Source: Alphaproteobacteria bacterium
Lineage (GTDB): Bacteria > Pseudomonadota > Alphaproteobacteria > UBA6615
NCBI GenBank assembly: GCA_039980135.1
Contig: JBDXCV010000006.1
Location: forward strand, 124,001-188,000
Length of the DNA stretch: 64,000 nucleotides
Direction of reading: 5' to 3'
Below the pieces are notes generated by a model, which had not been told where the DNA came from, searched no databases, and saw nothing but the letters and a program-made list of their open reading frames with translations. The translations under genes and the position numbers were made by a program. Positions 35,600 to 44,973 of the stretch are shown piece after piece. Within the stretch, counting starts at the first letter, position 1. Each line of letters opens with the position of its first letter.

Positions 35600-36556
35600 C
35601 TAGGGTAGAAGTTCGAACATCAGCAGCAAATTTCGCTGCTTGTCCGAGAAATTATTGTCGCTCGCGATGTAAATCAGGGTTTGTCCGCGCCCGGCAGAGC
35701 GCGCGGTCACCGCTTCGAAATTTTCTGTCACGAACGGTCTCTCGAGTCGGGCGAGTTCCCGCGTCTGGATCGGTGCGCCCGGGCGCAGGCTTCGGCGCGC
35801 GATTCGCGCGATCCGGGAACCCACGTCGCCGGGCGGTGTGAACCGACGTTCCAGCACCACGATGTCGCCATTGGGCAGTAACGCCGCGCCGGTAGGCTTG
35901 TAGGGCGGAAACAGCGTGTAGGACATCGGCGTCCAGTCGGCGCCGTTACCGAGCCAGGCGAAGTTGAATGCGGGAGTAGTTTTGAGGTCTTCGGAGATCA
36001 GGAGGATCTGTTTGTCGGCGGTTTCGCTCGCGGCCTCGATGCCCCGGTTCGAGCGCGCGCGCTCCAGCCCCGGTGGAGTCAAAAGCAGGCGCGGGGAGGC
36101 GCGCAGCGGTGCGTAGGATGCGGGGAAGTGCAGCAGCCGGTGATTGCGCTCGAAGGCGACAAGCCAGCCCCCGTTGGGCATCCGCGCGATCGCCTCGATA
36201 TCGGAATTCCGGTCGTCCTCGATCGACCGACCGACGGCACCGGTCACGGGTTCCAGGTCGACAAGCTTTGCGGCGGACAGGTCGCCGGACGGATCATACT
36301 CGAGGAACAGTTCTGCCCGGTGGCCGCGGTCGGTGAGCACGGTCAGGGTCCGCCCGCCGGCTTCGATCTCCATGGCCGAGATGCCACCGAAGCGGGGATT
36401 GTCAAAGTTCATCTCGATCCCGCCGCGCCAGACCAGCCGGCCCACGCGGTCCTGTCCGCTCAGTCCCTTGTGCAGGGGAATCGGTGTGGTGTCCGCCAGC
36501 GCCGGCGGCAGCGCGATTGCGCAGGCAATCAGGAAACAGGTGAAAAGCCGGATCAT
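35600..36556 (-). CDS. Exported esterase-like/phytase-like beta-propeller protein
   Basis: A 318-residue secreted protein with an N-terminal signal peptide (MIRLFTCFLIACAIALPPALA) and a body resembling the 'esterase-like activity of phytase' domain. It shows FGGISAMEIE, LTDRG, DIEAIARMPNGGWLVAFERN, NRGIEAAS and ASDNNFSDKQRNLLLMFEL. It probably binds Ca2+ and folds as a periplasmic propeller; the substrate is unknown. It is convergent with tgt (23-bp gap) and lies after cobT on the same strand. Confidence 0.82.
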   Translation of the reverse strand: MIRLFTCFLIACAIALPPALADTTPIPLHKGLSGQDRVGRLVWRGGIEMNFDNPRFGGISAMEIEAGGRTLTVLTDRGHRAELFLEYDPSGDLSAAKLVDLEPVTGAVGRSIEDDRNSDIEAIARMPNGGWLVAFERNHRLLHFPASYAPLRASPRLLLTPPGLERARSNRGIEAASETADKQILLISEDLKTTPAFNFAWLGNGADWTPMSYTLFPPYKPTGAALLPNGDIVVLERRFTPPGDVGSRIARIARRSLRPGAPIQTRELARLERPFVTENFEAVTARSAGRGQTLIYIASDNNFSDKQRNLLLMFELLP

Positions 36557-36608
36557 GGGTCTTTTATAGCCGCATTCCGCAGCACGAACATGACCGAAGT
36601 GACCGGCT

Positions 36609-38495
36609 TCAGGCGACGCGCCGCGATCCGCCGCGCGGCTTGCGGGCCGCGCCGTCTTCCTCGTCGAAGAGCTCGGCCAGCTGATCCATCACCGTGCCGC
36701 CGAGCTGCTCGGCGTCGACAATCGTCACCGCGCGGCGATAATAGCGGGTCACATCATGGCCGATGCCGATGGCCAGCAGTTCGACGGGCGAGTAGGTCTC
36801 GATCCAATCGATGATCTGGCGCAGGTGACGCTCCAGATAATTGCCGGCGTTCACCGAGAGGGTCGAATCGTCCACCGGCGCACCGTCCGAGATGATCATC
36901 AGGATGCGCCGCTGCTCCGTGCGCGCGAGCAAACGGTTGTGGGCCCACAACAGTGCTTCACCGTCGATGTTTTCCTTGAGCAGGCCTTCGCGCAGCATCA
37001 GGCCGAGATTCTTGCGGGCGCGGCGCCACGGCGCATCGGCGGATTTGTAAATGATGTGGCGCAGGTCGTTGAGCCGGCCCGGGTTGGCAGGCTTTCCAGC
37101 GGCGAGCCAGTTTTCGCGCGCCTGGCCGCCCTTCCAGGCGCGGGTCGTGAAGCCGAGGATTTCGACCTTCACGCCGCAGCGTTCCAATGTGCGCGCCAGA
37201 ATATCGGCGCTCATGGCGGCGACGGATATCGGCCGGCCGCGCATCGAGCCCGAATTGTCGATCAGCAGGGTGACGACCGTATCGCGGAAATTCGTGTCCT
37301 CCTCCATCTTGAAGGACAAGGGATGCGCCGGATTGGTCACGACGCGGGTCAGGCGCGCGGTGTCGAGCAGCCCTTCCTCGAGATCAAATTCCCAGTTTCG
37401 CGTCTGTTTCGCCATCAGGCGGCGCTGCAGCCGGTTGGCGAGCCGCGAGATGACGCTCTGCAGATGGCCGAGCTGCTGGTCGAGTTGCTGGCGCAGGCGC
37501 GAGAGTTCATCGGGGTCGCAAAGGTCGGGGGCCTCGACGATTTCGTCATATTCCGTCGTGTAGGCGCCATAGACGAACTGTTCGCCCTGGTTGTGTCCAT
37601 ACTCGGGCGGGCGCCAGGGCTGACCCGGTGCGTCGGGATCTTCCTCGCCCGCGCCCTGCTCCATATCGCCATCGCCATCCTCGAACGGCATGTCCATTTC
37701 TTCGCTCTCGGCACCGGCCTCTTCGTCTTCGCCTTCGCCGTCCATGGCCCGCGCTTCGCCGTCGCTCTCGCCCTCACCGGTGCTCTCGCCGTCGGCGTTC
37801 TCCTGATCCTCTCCGGTGCTGTCGTCGGAATCGGTATCGGCGGCCATCTCTTCATCGGCAAGTCCGAGATCGGTGATCATTTGCCGGATGACATCCTGGA
37901 AGGCGACTTGATCATCCAGGCTGTCGCTCAGTTCCGACAATGCGCCGCCAATCTTGGATTCCACGAAGGGCCGCCACACGTCGACCATCTGGCGGGCTGA
38001 GGGCGGTGGCGGTGCGCCGGTCAGCGCTTCCCGCGCCAGAAGGGCCACGGCTTCCGAAACCGGCGCCTGTTCGCGCTGGGTCACCCGCGCAAAACCCTTG
38101 TCCCGGCAGCGCATTTCGAGTGCGGCGCCCAGATTGTCGGCAACCCCGGACATCCGGTTGGCGCCGATGGCCTCGACCCTCGCCTGCTCCACCGCGTCAT
38201 AAAGCGCGCGTGCGGCCGGTGCCGAGGGCAATCGGGTCGCGTGCAGTTCGCTGTTGTGATGGCGCAGATGCAGCGCCAGCGCGTCGGCCTCGCCACGCAC
38301 CACGCTGACATCCTCTGCCGGCAGGTCACGATTCGGCAGAGGCAGGCGCGCCTCTTCTCCGCTGATGCCCGGCGGGTCAGGTGTGAACGAGACAGTGAGT
38401 TCCGGCTCGCGGGCGATGGCGCGCATGGCCGCAGCCGTGACGCGCCGGAACTCCTCGACCGGTCCGTCGTTGCCGCTTCTGTTTGATCCCGCCAT
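36609..38495 (-). CDS. cobT: Cobaltochelatase subunit CobT
   Basis: A 628-residue CobT, the VWA-domain partner in the aerobic cobaltochelatase that inserts Co2+ into hydrogenobyrinic a,c-diamide. After an N-terminal region it has a long Asp/Glu-rich acidic stretch (about residues 220-320). A C-terminal VWA domain with a MIDAS motif ([10 protein letters not shown]413-x-S-x-S) follows, with metal Thr/Asp further on ([10 protein letters not shown]). ATG at 38495 ([12 protein letters not shown]) is 7 bp after the cobS stop; longer upstream frames run into cobS. CobS and CobT form the AAA+/VWA pair. Confidence 0.95.
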   Translation of the reverse strand: MAGSNRSGNDGPVEEFRRVTAAAMRAIAREPELTVSFTPDPPGISGEEARLPLPNRDLPAEDVSVVRGEADALALHLRHHNSELHATRLPSAPAARALYDAVEQARVEAIGANRMSGVADNLGAALEMRCRDKGFARVTQREQAPVSEAVALLAREALTGAPPPPSARQMVDVWRPFVESKIGGALSELSDSLDDQVAFQDVIRQMITDLGLADEEMAADTDSDDSTGEDQENADGESTGEGESDGEARAMDGEGEDEEAGAESEEMDMPFEDGDGDMEQGAGEEDPDAPGQPWRPPEYGHNQGEQFVYGAYTTEYDEIVEAPDLCDPDELSRLRQQLDQQLGHLQSVISRLANRLQRRLMAKQTRNWEFDLEEGLLDTARLTRVVTNPAHPLSFKMEEDTNFRDTVVTLLIDNSGSMRGRPISVAAMSADILARTLERCGVKVEILGFTTRAWKGGQARENWLAAGKPANPGRLNDLRHIIYKSADAPWRRARKNLGLMLREGLLKENIDGEALLWAHNRLLARTEQRRILMIISDGAPVDDSTLSVNAGNYLERHLRQIIDWIETYSPVELLAIGIGHDVTRYYRRAVTIVDAEQLGGTVMDQLAELFDEEDGAARKPRGGSRRVA

Positions 38496-38502
38496 CGGCG
38501 TC

Positions 38503-39510
38503 TTACTGGGTCGGGGCCGGTGCGACCACGCCGTCTTCGAGATCGGTCCCGAAGCAGCGCTGATAATATTCGGCGACCGTCGAACGTTCGACTTCGTCAC
38601 ACTTGTTCAGAAAGGTGACCCGGAAGCCGAGCGGGATCGAACCGAATATTTCGGCGTTGTCGGCCCAGGTGATCACGGTTCGCGGCGACATGACGGTTGA
38701 GATGTCGCCGGCGACGAAGCCGGAACGCGTCAGGTCGGCAGTCGCGACCATGGCGGAAATCTTCTCGCGGCCTTCCTTGCTGTCATAGGCCGGGCATTTC
38801 GCCGTCACGATGTCGACTTCCTGCTCATGGGGCAGGTAGTTCAGCGTGGTGACGATGTTCCAGCGATCCATCTGCGCCTGGTTGATCTGCTGGGTGCCGT
38901 GATACAGGCCCGTCGTGTCGCCCAGACCAACGGTGTTCGCCGTGGAGAAGAGCCGGAAGCTGGGATGGGGGCGGATGACCTTGTTCTGGTCGAGCAGGGT
39001 CAGCTTGCTGTCGGCTTCCAGCACACGCTGGATCACGAACATCACGTCCGGTCGGCCCGCGTCATACTCGTCAAAGACGAGGGCGCAGGGATGTTGCAGG
39101 GTCCAGGGCAGCAGGCCCTCGCGGAATTCCGTGACCTGCACGCCGTCGCGCAGCACGATCGCATCCTTGCCGATCAGGTCGATGCGGCTGATATGGCTGT
39201 CGAGGTTGACCCGGACGCACGGCCAGTTGAGGCGTGCGGCGACCTGTTCAATATGGGTGGACTTGCCGGTGCCGTGATAACCCTGGATCATCACACGGCG
39301 ATTGTGGGCAAAGCCGGCGAGTATCGCGAGCGTGGTGTCGTGATCAAACCGGTAGCTCTCGTCGAGCGCCGGTACGTGCACAGTCTCTTCGGAGAAGGCC
39401 GGAACCTCCATGTCGGAATCGATGCCGAAAACCTGGCGGGCCGACACCTTGATGTCCGGCTCCGGGTTGACGGGCATATCTGCACTTGTGATCGATTCAG
39501 TTGCTTCCAT
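38503..39510 (-). CDS. cobS: Cobaltochelatase subunit CobS (MoxR-type AAA+ ATPase)
   Basis: A 335-residue AAA+ ATPase that, with CobT, drives ATP-dependent cobalt insertion by CobN. Walker A is GYHGTGKST (77-85), Walker B is LVFDEYDAG, and the sensor segments [14 protein letters not shown] and [12 protein letters not shown] are present. The N-terminus [13 protein letters not shown] is typical. The ATG at 39510 is used; an in-frame TTG at 39531 would add seven residues. The order J-domain gene, cobS, cobT is the common alphaproteobacterial arrangement. Confidence 0.95.
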   Translation of the reverse strand: MEATESITSADMPVNPEPDIKVSARQVFGIDSDMEVPAFSEETVHVPALDESYRFDHDTTLAILAGFAHNRRVMIQGYHGTGKSTHIEQVAARLNWPCVRVNLDSHISRIDLIGKDAIVLRDGVQVTEFREGLLPWTLQHPCALVFDEYDAGRPDVMFVIQRVLEADSKLTLLDQNKVIRPHPSFRLFSTANTVGLGDTTGLYHGTQQINQAQMDRWNIVTTLNYLPHEQEVDIVTAKCPAYDSKEGREKISAMVATADLTRSGFVAGDISTVMSPRTVITWADNAEIFGSIPLGFRVTFLNKCDEVERSTVAEYYQRCFGTDLEDGVVAPAPTQ

Positions 39511-39556
39511 AATCCGGTCCACTTTCGTCAAATTTTCTTCGTGCGGTGCGGCTCCC

Positions 39557-40135
39557 TCAGGGGCCGACCGATTGCATTAACGTTGCGTAGGCTTGGTTGA
39601 TCGCCTTGAGACGTTCTTCCGCCAGCTTGTCGCCGCCATTCGCGTCAGGATGATGCTGTTTGACCAGCTCCTTGTAGCGCCGCTTTATAGCGTCTGCGGT
39701 CAACGGTGGCGACAATTTCATTATATCAAGGGCGTCAACAGTTTCGGAGTCCATTCCGGCGGTATGGGCGCCGGCCGTGGCCCCTGCGGCCGCATCGGCT
39801 TCCGACTCGAAGAAACCGAAATCGTCCCGGATGCCTTCGCCGGGGCGTTTGCCGTTCAACGGCCAGGTCGGCCGGTGCCAGAATGTGGTGCCGTGCCGGT
39901 CGGTTTCGATTTCGTCTTCCGACATTCCCGCATAGTAATTCCACGAACTGTTGTATGCGCGCACGTGATCGAGGCAGAACCAGATATACTCGCGGACATT
40001 GTCGCGTGACTTCGGGGCCCGGAATTCACCCGGGAGTTCGCAGCCGGACTGCGCGCACATGCGCAGGCCGGTTGCGCCGTCACCGCCTTCGGTGAGCAGG
40101 TCGTCCAGATCGATGGATTTGCGCCGCCGTGTCAT
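39557..40135 (-). CDS. J-domain protein (DnaJ-like) upstream of cobS
   Basis: A 192-residue protein with an N-terminal non-J region ([34 protein letters not shown], which carries a Cys pair, and [13 protein letters not shown]) and a C-terminal J domain (about 135-192). The J domain has the HPD tripeptide in [14 protein letters not shown] that stimulates Hsp70 ATPase. Its fixed position before cobS and cobT suggests a role in chaperoning cobaltochelatase assembly, but this is inference. It is divergent from bolA across 81 bp. Confidence 0.88.
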   Translation of the reverse strand: MTRRRKSIDLDDLLTEGGDGATGLRMCAQSGCELPGEFRAPKSRDNVREYIWFCLDHVRAYNSSWNYYAGMSEDEIETDRHGTTFWHRPTWPLNGKRPGEGIRDDFGFFESEADAAAGATAGAHTAGMDSETVDALDIMKLSPPLTADAIKRRYKELVKQHHPDANGGDKLAEERLKAINQAYATLMQSVGP

Positions 40136-40216
40136 GGGCGGAATATGTCTGGTGGACCTGTTCGAGGCAATATCAGGCACGCAAATACGTAGAGGACACA
40201 AAGGTTGGAGAATTCG

Positions 40217-40501
40217 ATGAATCGCGCAGAACGCATCAGGGTCGCGCTTGAGAAGGGGCTCGATGTCCAGCGAATCGAGGTGCGGGACGACTCACACCTC
40301 CATGCGGGCCACGCGGGTGCACGACCCGAGGGGGAAACACATTTCGATATTGTGATCGTAAGTCCGGATTTCGTCGGGCAATCGCGTGTGAATCGACAGA
40401 GGTCGGTTTTCGCCATGCTTTCCACGGAATTCGAGGGTGGTCTGCATGCACTTTCGATGCGTGCGTTAACGCCGGAGGAAGCACAGAACGAAACAAACTG
40501 A
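40217..40501 (+). CDS. bolA: BolA family protein
   Basis: A 94-residue BolA/IbaG-type protein with the conserved core VRDDSHLHAGHAGARPEGETHFDI (helix-turn-strand with the Fe-S ligand His). It likely partners a monothiol glutaredoxin in iron-sulfur trafficking or redox signalling. GGAG lies 6 nt before the ATG at 40217, which is preferred over the TTG four codons earlier. It is divergent from the J-domain/cobST operon. Confidence 0.92.
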   Translation: MNRAERIRVALEKGLDVQRIEVRDDSHLHAGHAGARPEGETHFDIVIVSPDFVGQSRVNRQRSVFAMLSTEFEGGLHALSMRALTPEEAQNETN

Positions 40502-40600
40502 AACAATAATATTCTATCTGTTGCAAATTTGTTGCGAGCGCCTTACCTTGCTCCCAGTTGATATTCGCGAATCCCGGAAGGGGTCGAAAGGGCAGCCAAT

Positions 40601-40909
40601 ATGCTTGTAAATCGCAACATCACAGTGGGTTCGTTGCGCACCAGCGTGCGGTTGGAACCCCAATTCTGGGAAGCCTTGTCCGATATCGCGGCACGTGAAC
40701 AGATGGCGGTTGACCGCCTCTGCACGGTCATCGACGCCAATGCGGGCGAACTGGGGCGCACGGCGGCGATCCGTGTCTTCATCGCCAGCTACTTTGCGGA
40801 AATCCGGACCCGCAAGAGCCTCGCGGCGACGGCAAAGACCCCCGCGATGATCGAACGGCCCGCGTCGTACCGTGCGCCCTACGTCCCGGCGACCCGCGCC
40901 GTCGGTTAG
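40601..40909 (+). CDS. Ribbon-helix-helix domain protein
   Basis: A 102-residue protein whose N-terminal 65 residues form an RHH_4-like domain: SLRTSVRLEPQFWEALSDIA with AAREQMAVDRLCTVIDANAG. The C-terminus is basic and proline-rich, probably disordered. Such proteins bind DNA as dimers, though this subfamily (Pfam RHH_4) is not well studied. AAAGGG lies upstream of the ATG. It follows bolA by 99 bp, an AT-richer gap. Confidence 0.85.
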   Translation: MLVNRNITVGSLRTSVRLEPQFWEALSDIAAREQMAVDRLCTVIDANAGELGRTAAIRVFIASYFAEIRTRKSLAATAKTPAMIERPASYRAPYVPATRAVG

Positions 40910-40950
40910 AGTCTCAACGCCGCTCTTCGCTGATCGTTGGTCACCCGCTG

Positions 40951-41514
40951 CTAGTCGCCGGCGGGGCCGTCGTAATGCTCGGGCCAGAATTCCTTTACCT
41001 TCGGACCGTCACTGCGAAACGCATGGCAGGTGTTCAACAGCCGCGGCGGGCGCGTGGAAACGCTTTCGCCTTCGGGCTTCTCCTTGTTTCGCAGCGGGTA
41101 GATGGTCTGGAATGCCGTGGTGGCGACCGGGCCAAGCATTTCCACGATATGGGTGCATCCCTCGACGCCGCCCACCCGGTCGCGCACCCGTTTGCGCCAA
41201 CCCGGGCCGATGGAGACCCCGACGAGGCGCTCGAAGTTCGGCGCCACCTGCTTGCAGACTGAAAACGGGCTGTATTCCGTCGTCGCTTCGACGCCGTGAA
41301 TCGTGAGGTCGTCATCGACGGTCAGACGAATCCACATTTCATGCACCGGTTCGCCCGGCGGCACGTCGCCGCGCTCATTGTTGTGGAACGTGTAGGCCTT
41401 CACATCGACAAGGCGACCCTCGATATCCCACAGCCCGTCCTGGCGCCGGTAGCCGTTGCACTCGACGGTCCGATTGTGAATATGTTCGCGCGCGACCGGG
41501 CTCGACAGTGGCAT
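40951..41514 (-). CDS. DUF2889 family protein
   Basis: A 187-residue soluble protein matching DUF2889 in its features: REHIHNRTVECNGYRRQDGLWDIEG at the start (shown split: REHIHNRTVECNGYR, RQDGLWDIEG), VHEMWIRLTVDDDLTIHGVE, TTEYSPFSVCKQVAPNFERL and VGGVEGCTHIVEMLGP. Its function is unknown. It is on the minus strand downstream of the CorC-like gene, separated by 102 bp; the RHH gene converges on its end. Confidence 0.85.
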   Translation of the reverse strand: MPLSSPVAREHIHNRTVECNGYRRQDGLWDIEGRLVDVKAYTFHNNERGDVPPGEPVHEMWIRLTVDDDLTIHGVEATTEYSPFSVCKQVAPNFERLVGVSIGPGWRKRVRDRVGGVEGCTHIVEMLGPVATTAFQTIYPLRNKEKPEGESVSTRPPRLLNTCHAFRSDGPKVKEFWPEHYDGPAGD

Positions 41515-41616
41515 GGGCTTGATCCTCGAAGGAAATATCGTTGGGCCGGACTATAGGATCGTCCCGGTCCCGGTCAAGAATGGCGCCCCTCGGGGCAGAC
41601 GCGCGGTGGCGAGGCG

Positions 41617-42912
41617 CTAGGCCTTCGGGGGGCCGTCGGCTTCGGTCTCGGGCGCGCGCCGCGTAATCCGCAGTGAGCGCAACTGATTGCCGGTGCGCCG
41701 GAGAATGTCGATCTTCAGGCCCTCGATATCGAAGCTCTGTCCCTCTTCTGGAATGAACCGCGCTTCGTGCAGCACGAGACCCGCGATGGTTGACGCTTCC
41801 TCATCGGAGAGGTTCCAGTCGAACTCCCGGTTCAGATCACGGATGGTCACCCGGCCGTCGACGATGTACGTCTCATCGGCCTGGCGGCGCATGCCGGGAA
41901 CCGGAATGTCATGCTCGTCGTCGATCTCGCCGACGATCTCCTCGATGATGTCTTCCAGCGTGACGACGCCCTGCAGCGCGCCATACTCGTCGACCACGAG
42001 TGCGAAATGCTCGCGCCTGTCGCGAAACTCGTGCAGCTGCCGCAGGCAGTCGGTCGATTCGGGAACGAACCAGGGTTCCGAAGCCACCGCGCGGATATCG
42101 ATCTCGTCGATATGGCCGTCGTGGTTCTGGACTTCGCGCAGCAGCGCCTTGGCGTGGAGCACGCCCACGATATTATCGGGATCGTCCACATACAGCGGCA
42201 ATCGGGTGAACGGGCAATCCAGGACCCTGGTCACGATCTCGCTGGCCGACAGGCCGGCATCGACCATCTGGACATCGGTGCGGTGGGTCATGATCTCGCC
42301 GACCTCGACATCGTCGAGATCCATCACCCCGCCGAGCATCAGCCCCTCATGCGCGGACACACTGTTCGTGTCGGCGTGCAGGCGAATGGCGCCACGCAGT
42401 TCCTGCTCGCGCGCGGCGTCCTCCTCCGCGGACGTTTTCTCGCCCATCAAACTCAGGAGCAGTCCGACGATCATTTCGATCGCGCGTGAAAGCGGCGTCA
42501 GCGCCAGGACCACGAAACGGATCGGCCGCGCGACGGCGATCGCGACGTCGTCGGCATGCCGGATGGCATAGGTTTTCGGCAGGACCTCGGAGAAAATCAC
42601 GACCAGTGTTGTCATGGCGATCGTCGCGTAGGCGACACCGGCATCCCCGAACAGGGTGATCATCACGCTGGTGGCCAGCGCCGAGGCGAGGATGTTGACG
42701 ATGTTGTTGCCGATCAGGATGCCGCCGATCAGGCGTTCCTGCTGGGCGTGCAGCAGGTTGACGGTCCCGGCCCGTCGGTTGCCCTCGCTCTCCAGCAGAT
42801 GCATGCGCGGCCGAGATGCGCCGGTCAGCGCCGTCTCGGAGCCCGAGAAGAACGCCGAAAGCGCCAGGAGAATGACAATTCCGATGACGATGAGAGTGAG
42901 GGGATCGCTCAT
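41617..42912 (-). CDS. CorC/HlyC family transporter (CNNM + CBS + CorC_HlyC domains)
   Basis: A 431-residue membrane protein. The N-terminal CNNM (DUF21) domain of three to four TMs contains ALSAFFSGSETALTGASRPRM. A tandem CBS pair (about 205-325; VGEIMTHRTDVQMVD and LVVDEYGALQGVVTLEDIIEEIVGEI, shown in parts) is followed by the C-terminal CorC_HlyC domain (GRVTIRDLNREFDWNL). Members are implicated in Mg2+/Co2+ resistance or Mg2+ export. The gene is 25 bp downstream of aroB, in the aroK-aroB-CorC arrangement common in alphaproteobacteria. Confidence 0.92.
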   Translation of the reverse strand: MSDPLTLIVIGIVILLALSAFFSGSETALTGASRPRMHLLESEGNRRAGTVNLLHAQQERLIGGILIGNNIVNILASALATSVMITLFGDAGVAYATIAMTTLVVIFSEVLPKTYAIRHADDVAIAVARPIRFVVLALTPLSRAIEMIVGLLLSLMGEKTSAEEDAAREQELRGAIRLHADTNSVSAHEGLMLGGVMDLDDVEVGEIMTHRTDVQMVDAGLSASEIVTRVLDCPFTRLPLYVDDPDNIVGVLHAKALLREVQNHDGHIDEIDIRAVASEPWFVPESTDCLRQLHEFRDRREHFALVVDEYGALQGVVTLEDIIEEIVGEIDDEHDIPVPGMRRQADETYIVDGRVTIRDLNREFDWNLSDEEASTIAGLVLHEARFIPEEGQSFDIEGLKIDILRRTGNQLRSLRITRRAPETEADGPPKA

Positions 42913-42937
42913 GGTTATAGAACCTGTTGGATTTGCG

Positions 42938-44068
42938 TCAGGCGGCGGTCGCCGTCTCGGTAAGGAGGCGTGACACATCGTCGGCCGCCACCTCGTTGGT
43001 GACGAACGTATCGCCGATACCGTTCGCCAGGATGAATGTGAGGCGTCCTTCCTGGACTTTTTTGTCGCGTCCCATATGGGCCAGCAGGATATCCGCGTCC
43101 CAACCGGTTCCCGGATGGGTGGGGAAGCCCGTGGGCAGGCCCGCGGCATCGAGATGCGCCCGGACCCGCGCTGCGTCGTCGGGCGCGCACAAACCCATGC
43201 GCGCCGACAGTTTGAACGCCAGGACCATGCCGATGGCGACGGCTTCGCCATGGAGCAGGCCCGCGCCATATCCGGTTTCGGCTTCCAGTGCATGAGCAAA
43301 GGTGTGGCCAAGGTTGAGCAGCGCGCGGCGGCCGGTCTCGCGCTCGTCCTGATTGACGATTTCGGCCTTCATCTCGCAGGCTCGCTCGATCGCATGTATC
43401 TGGGAGGCGGCATCGCCGCCGAGGATCGCGGCCGCGTTGGTCTCGAGCCATTCGAAGAAGGCCGCGTCGCCGAGCAGGCCGTACTTGGCGGTTTCCGCAT
43501 AGCCGGCGCGCAGTTCCGCAGCTGGCAAGGTTTTGAGCGTGTCGGTATCCGCGATGACCAGCCGCGGCTGGTAGAATGTGCCGACCAGATTCTTCCCGTG
43601 GCGGGAATTGATCGCGGTCTTGCCGCCGACGGAACTATCGACCTGGGCGAGCAGCGACGTGGGTACCTGGACGAATTCGACCCCGCGCAGCGCGATGCTG
43701 GCGGCAAACCCGGTGAGATCGCCGATCACACCGCCACCGAGCGCAATCAGGACGCTGCCGCGTTCGAGACCGCCGTCGATCAGGTCTTCCAGCAGGGTTT
43801 CGAGCTGGGCGTATGACTTCGACGCCTCACCCGCTGCAACCGTGATTATCCGCGTCTGGTGCCCCGCCTGGCACAACGCAGCGTCGAGCCGGTCCGCATA
43901 GAGCGGGCCGACATTCGTGTCGGTGATGATGACCACCCGGCGTTCGCCCAACCGTTCGGCGAGCAGCGTGCCGGCCTGGTCGATCAGCCCGGGGCCGATC
44001 GCGATATCGTAGGAGCGCGCGCCAAGGTCAACCCGGATGGTGCGCATGCTTTGTGCCGAAGAGTTCAT
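42938..44068 (-). CDS. aroB: 3-dehydroquinate synthase
   Basis: A 376-residue zinc/NAD-dependent enzyme converting DAHP to 3-dehydroquinate, shikimate-pathway step 2. It shows VIALGGGVIGDLTGFAAS (NAD site), PTSLLAQVDSSVGGKTAIN, the zinc ligands Glu (AGYAETAKYGLL) and two His (NLGHTFAHALE and LLHGEAVAIGM). It overlaps aroK by four bases (ATGA), so it is translationally coupled. Confidence 0.97.
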   Translation of the reverse strand: MNSSAQSMRTIRVDLGARSYDIAIGPGLIDQAGTLLAERLGERRVVIITDTNVGPLYADRLDAALCQAGHQTRIITVAAGEASKSYAQLETLLEDLIDGGLERGSVLIALGGGVIGDLTGFAASIALRGVEFVQVPTSLLAQVDSSVGGKTAINSRHGKNLVGTFYQPRLVIADTDTLKTLPAAELRAGYAETAKYGLLGDAAFFEWLETNAAAILGGDAASQIHAIERACEMKAEIVNQDERETGRRALLNLGHTFAHALEAETGYGAGLLHGEAVAIGMVLAFKLSARMGLCAPDDAARVRAHLDAAGLPTGFPTHPGTGWDADILLAHMGRDKKVQEGRLTFILANGIGDTFVTNEVAADDVSRLLTETATAA

Positions 44069-44670
44069 TTTGCGGGCGATGCCTCCGTCCTGTCCCTGAA
44101 CGTCGCCAGAGCGTCGATCACCCGCTCGACGGTATCGTCGGGCGGGCCGTCGTTGCTCTCGACGACAATATCTGCCTGCGCATAGACCGGATGGCGGGTC
44201 TCCATCAAGCTTTCCAGTGTGCTCGCGGGATTGCCGTCATTGAGAAGCGGACGATCCGTGCGCCGGGACGTACGTCGCACCAGCGTGTCGAGATCGGCGC
44301 GCAGCCAGACCGAAATGCCGGCATGGGCGATCGCGGCGCGGGTTTCCGGATCCATGAAGGCGCCGCCGCCGGTAGCCAGGACCTTGGGTTCGTCCTCCAG
44401 CAGGCGCGCGATGACCCGACGCTCGCCGTCGCGAAATTCGGCCTCGCCGTGGCGTTCGAAAAATTCGGCAATGCTGCAACCGGCCGCAGCCTCGATTTCC
44501 GTATCGGCATCGACGAAGGGCAGGTCCAGACGTTCCGCCAGACGGCGCCCGATGGATGACTTGCCGGCCCCCATCAGGCCGACCATCACGATGGAACGAT
44601 CCCGGTCGCGTGCTGCCGGTCGAATTTCCGCCGCTTTGTGTTCGCCTTCGGCTTGTTCAGAATCGCTCAT
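44065..44670 (-). CDS. aroK: Shikimate kinase
   Basis: A 201-residue P-loop kinase that phosphorylates shikimate. Walker A is GLMGAGKSSIGRRLAERL; then FVDADTEIEAAAGCSIAEFF (shikimate-binding Asp), VLATGGGAF and the LID Arg region TDRPLLND follow. There is a 25-residue hydrophilic N-terminal extension (MSDSEQAEGEHKAAEIRPAA) compared with E. coli AroK. It starts the aroK-aroB-CorC-like operon and is divergent from the small membrane protein at 44835. Confidence 0.96.
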   Translation of the reverse strand: MSDSEQAEGEHKAAEIRPAARDRDRSIVMVGLMGAGKSSIGRRLAERLDLPFVDADTEIEAAAGCSIAEFFERHGEAEFRDGERRVIARLLEDEPKVLATGGGAFMDPETRAAIAHAGISVWLRADLDTLVRRTSRRTDRPLLNDGNPASTLESLMETRHPVYAQADIVVESNDGPPDDTVERVIDALATFRDRTEASPAK

Positions 44671-44834
44671 GCGCTGCTATCTTGATGCGATTCGGTCCGG
44701 CAAAGAATTCGCCGCGATATCGCCATGGTTCGGATGGCATAATAAGCATTCACGCGTTGCCCTGCGAGACCGGAGATTGTCATGGCACGGGCCGCGTGTC
44801 TCAAACCGCCCATCAGATTCGCTAGGAGGATCGC

Positions 44835-44966
44835 GTGGCCAAGTACATCATTGTCCTGTTTCTTGCCGTGATCGTCGCCGGTGGTGTGTTCCTCGCGACA
44901 TGGGACATCCCGGCGCCGACGGAAAGCGTCGAGAAAACGATCCCCAACGATCGTTTCCCGCGCTAA
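44835..44966 (+). CDS. 43-residue single-TM protein (GTG start)
   Basis: A very short gene: GTG at 44835 preceded by a perfect AGGAGG 5 nt upstream, stop TAA at 44964. The product has a hydrophobic N-terminal segment (KYIIVLFLAVIVAGGVFLAT, residues 3-22) then WDIPAPTESVEKTIPNDRFP and Arg. The C-terminus would be periplasmic. The strong ribosome site and the 7-bp gap to the next gene argue that it is real. The next gene encodes an exported protein, so a membrane/periplasm complex is possible. Function unknown. Confidence 0.75.
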   Translation: MAKYIIVLFLAVIVAGGVFLATWDIPAPTESVEKTIPNDRFPR

Positions 44967-44973
44967 CAGTCCC

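Noticed and set aside
36609-38600. Longer CobT start at 38600
   Set aside because: It would run 98 bases into cobS; the ATG at 38495, 7 bp after the cobS stop, gives the expected protein.
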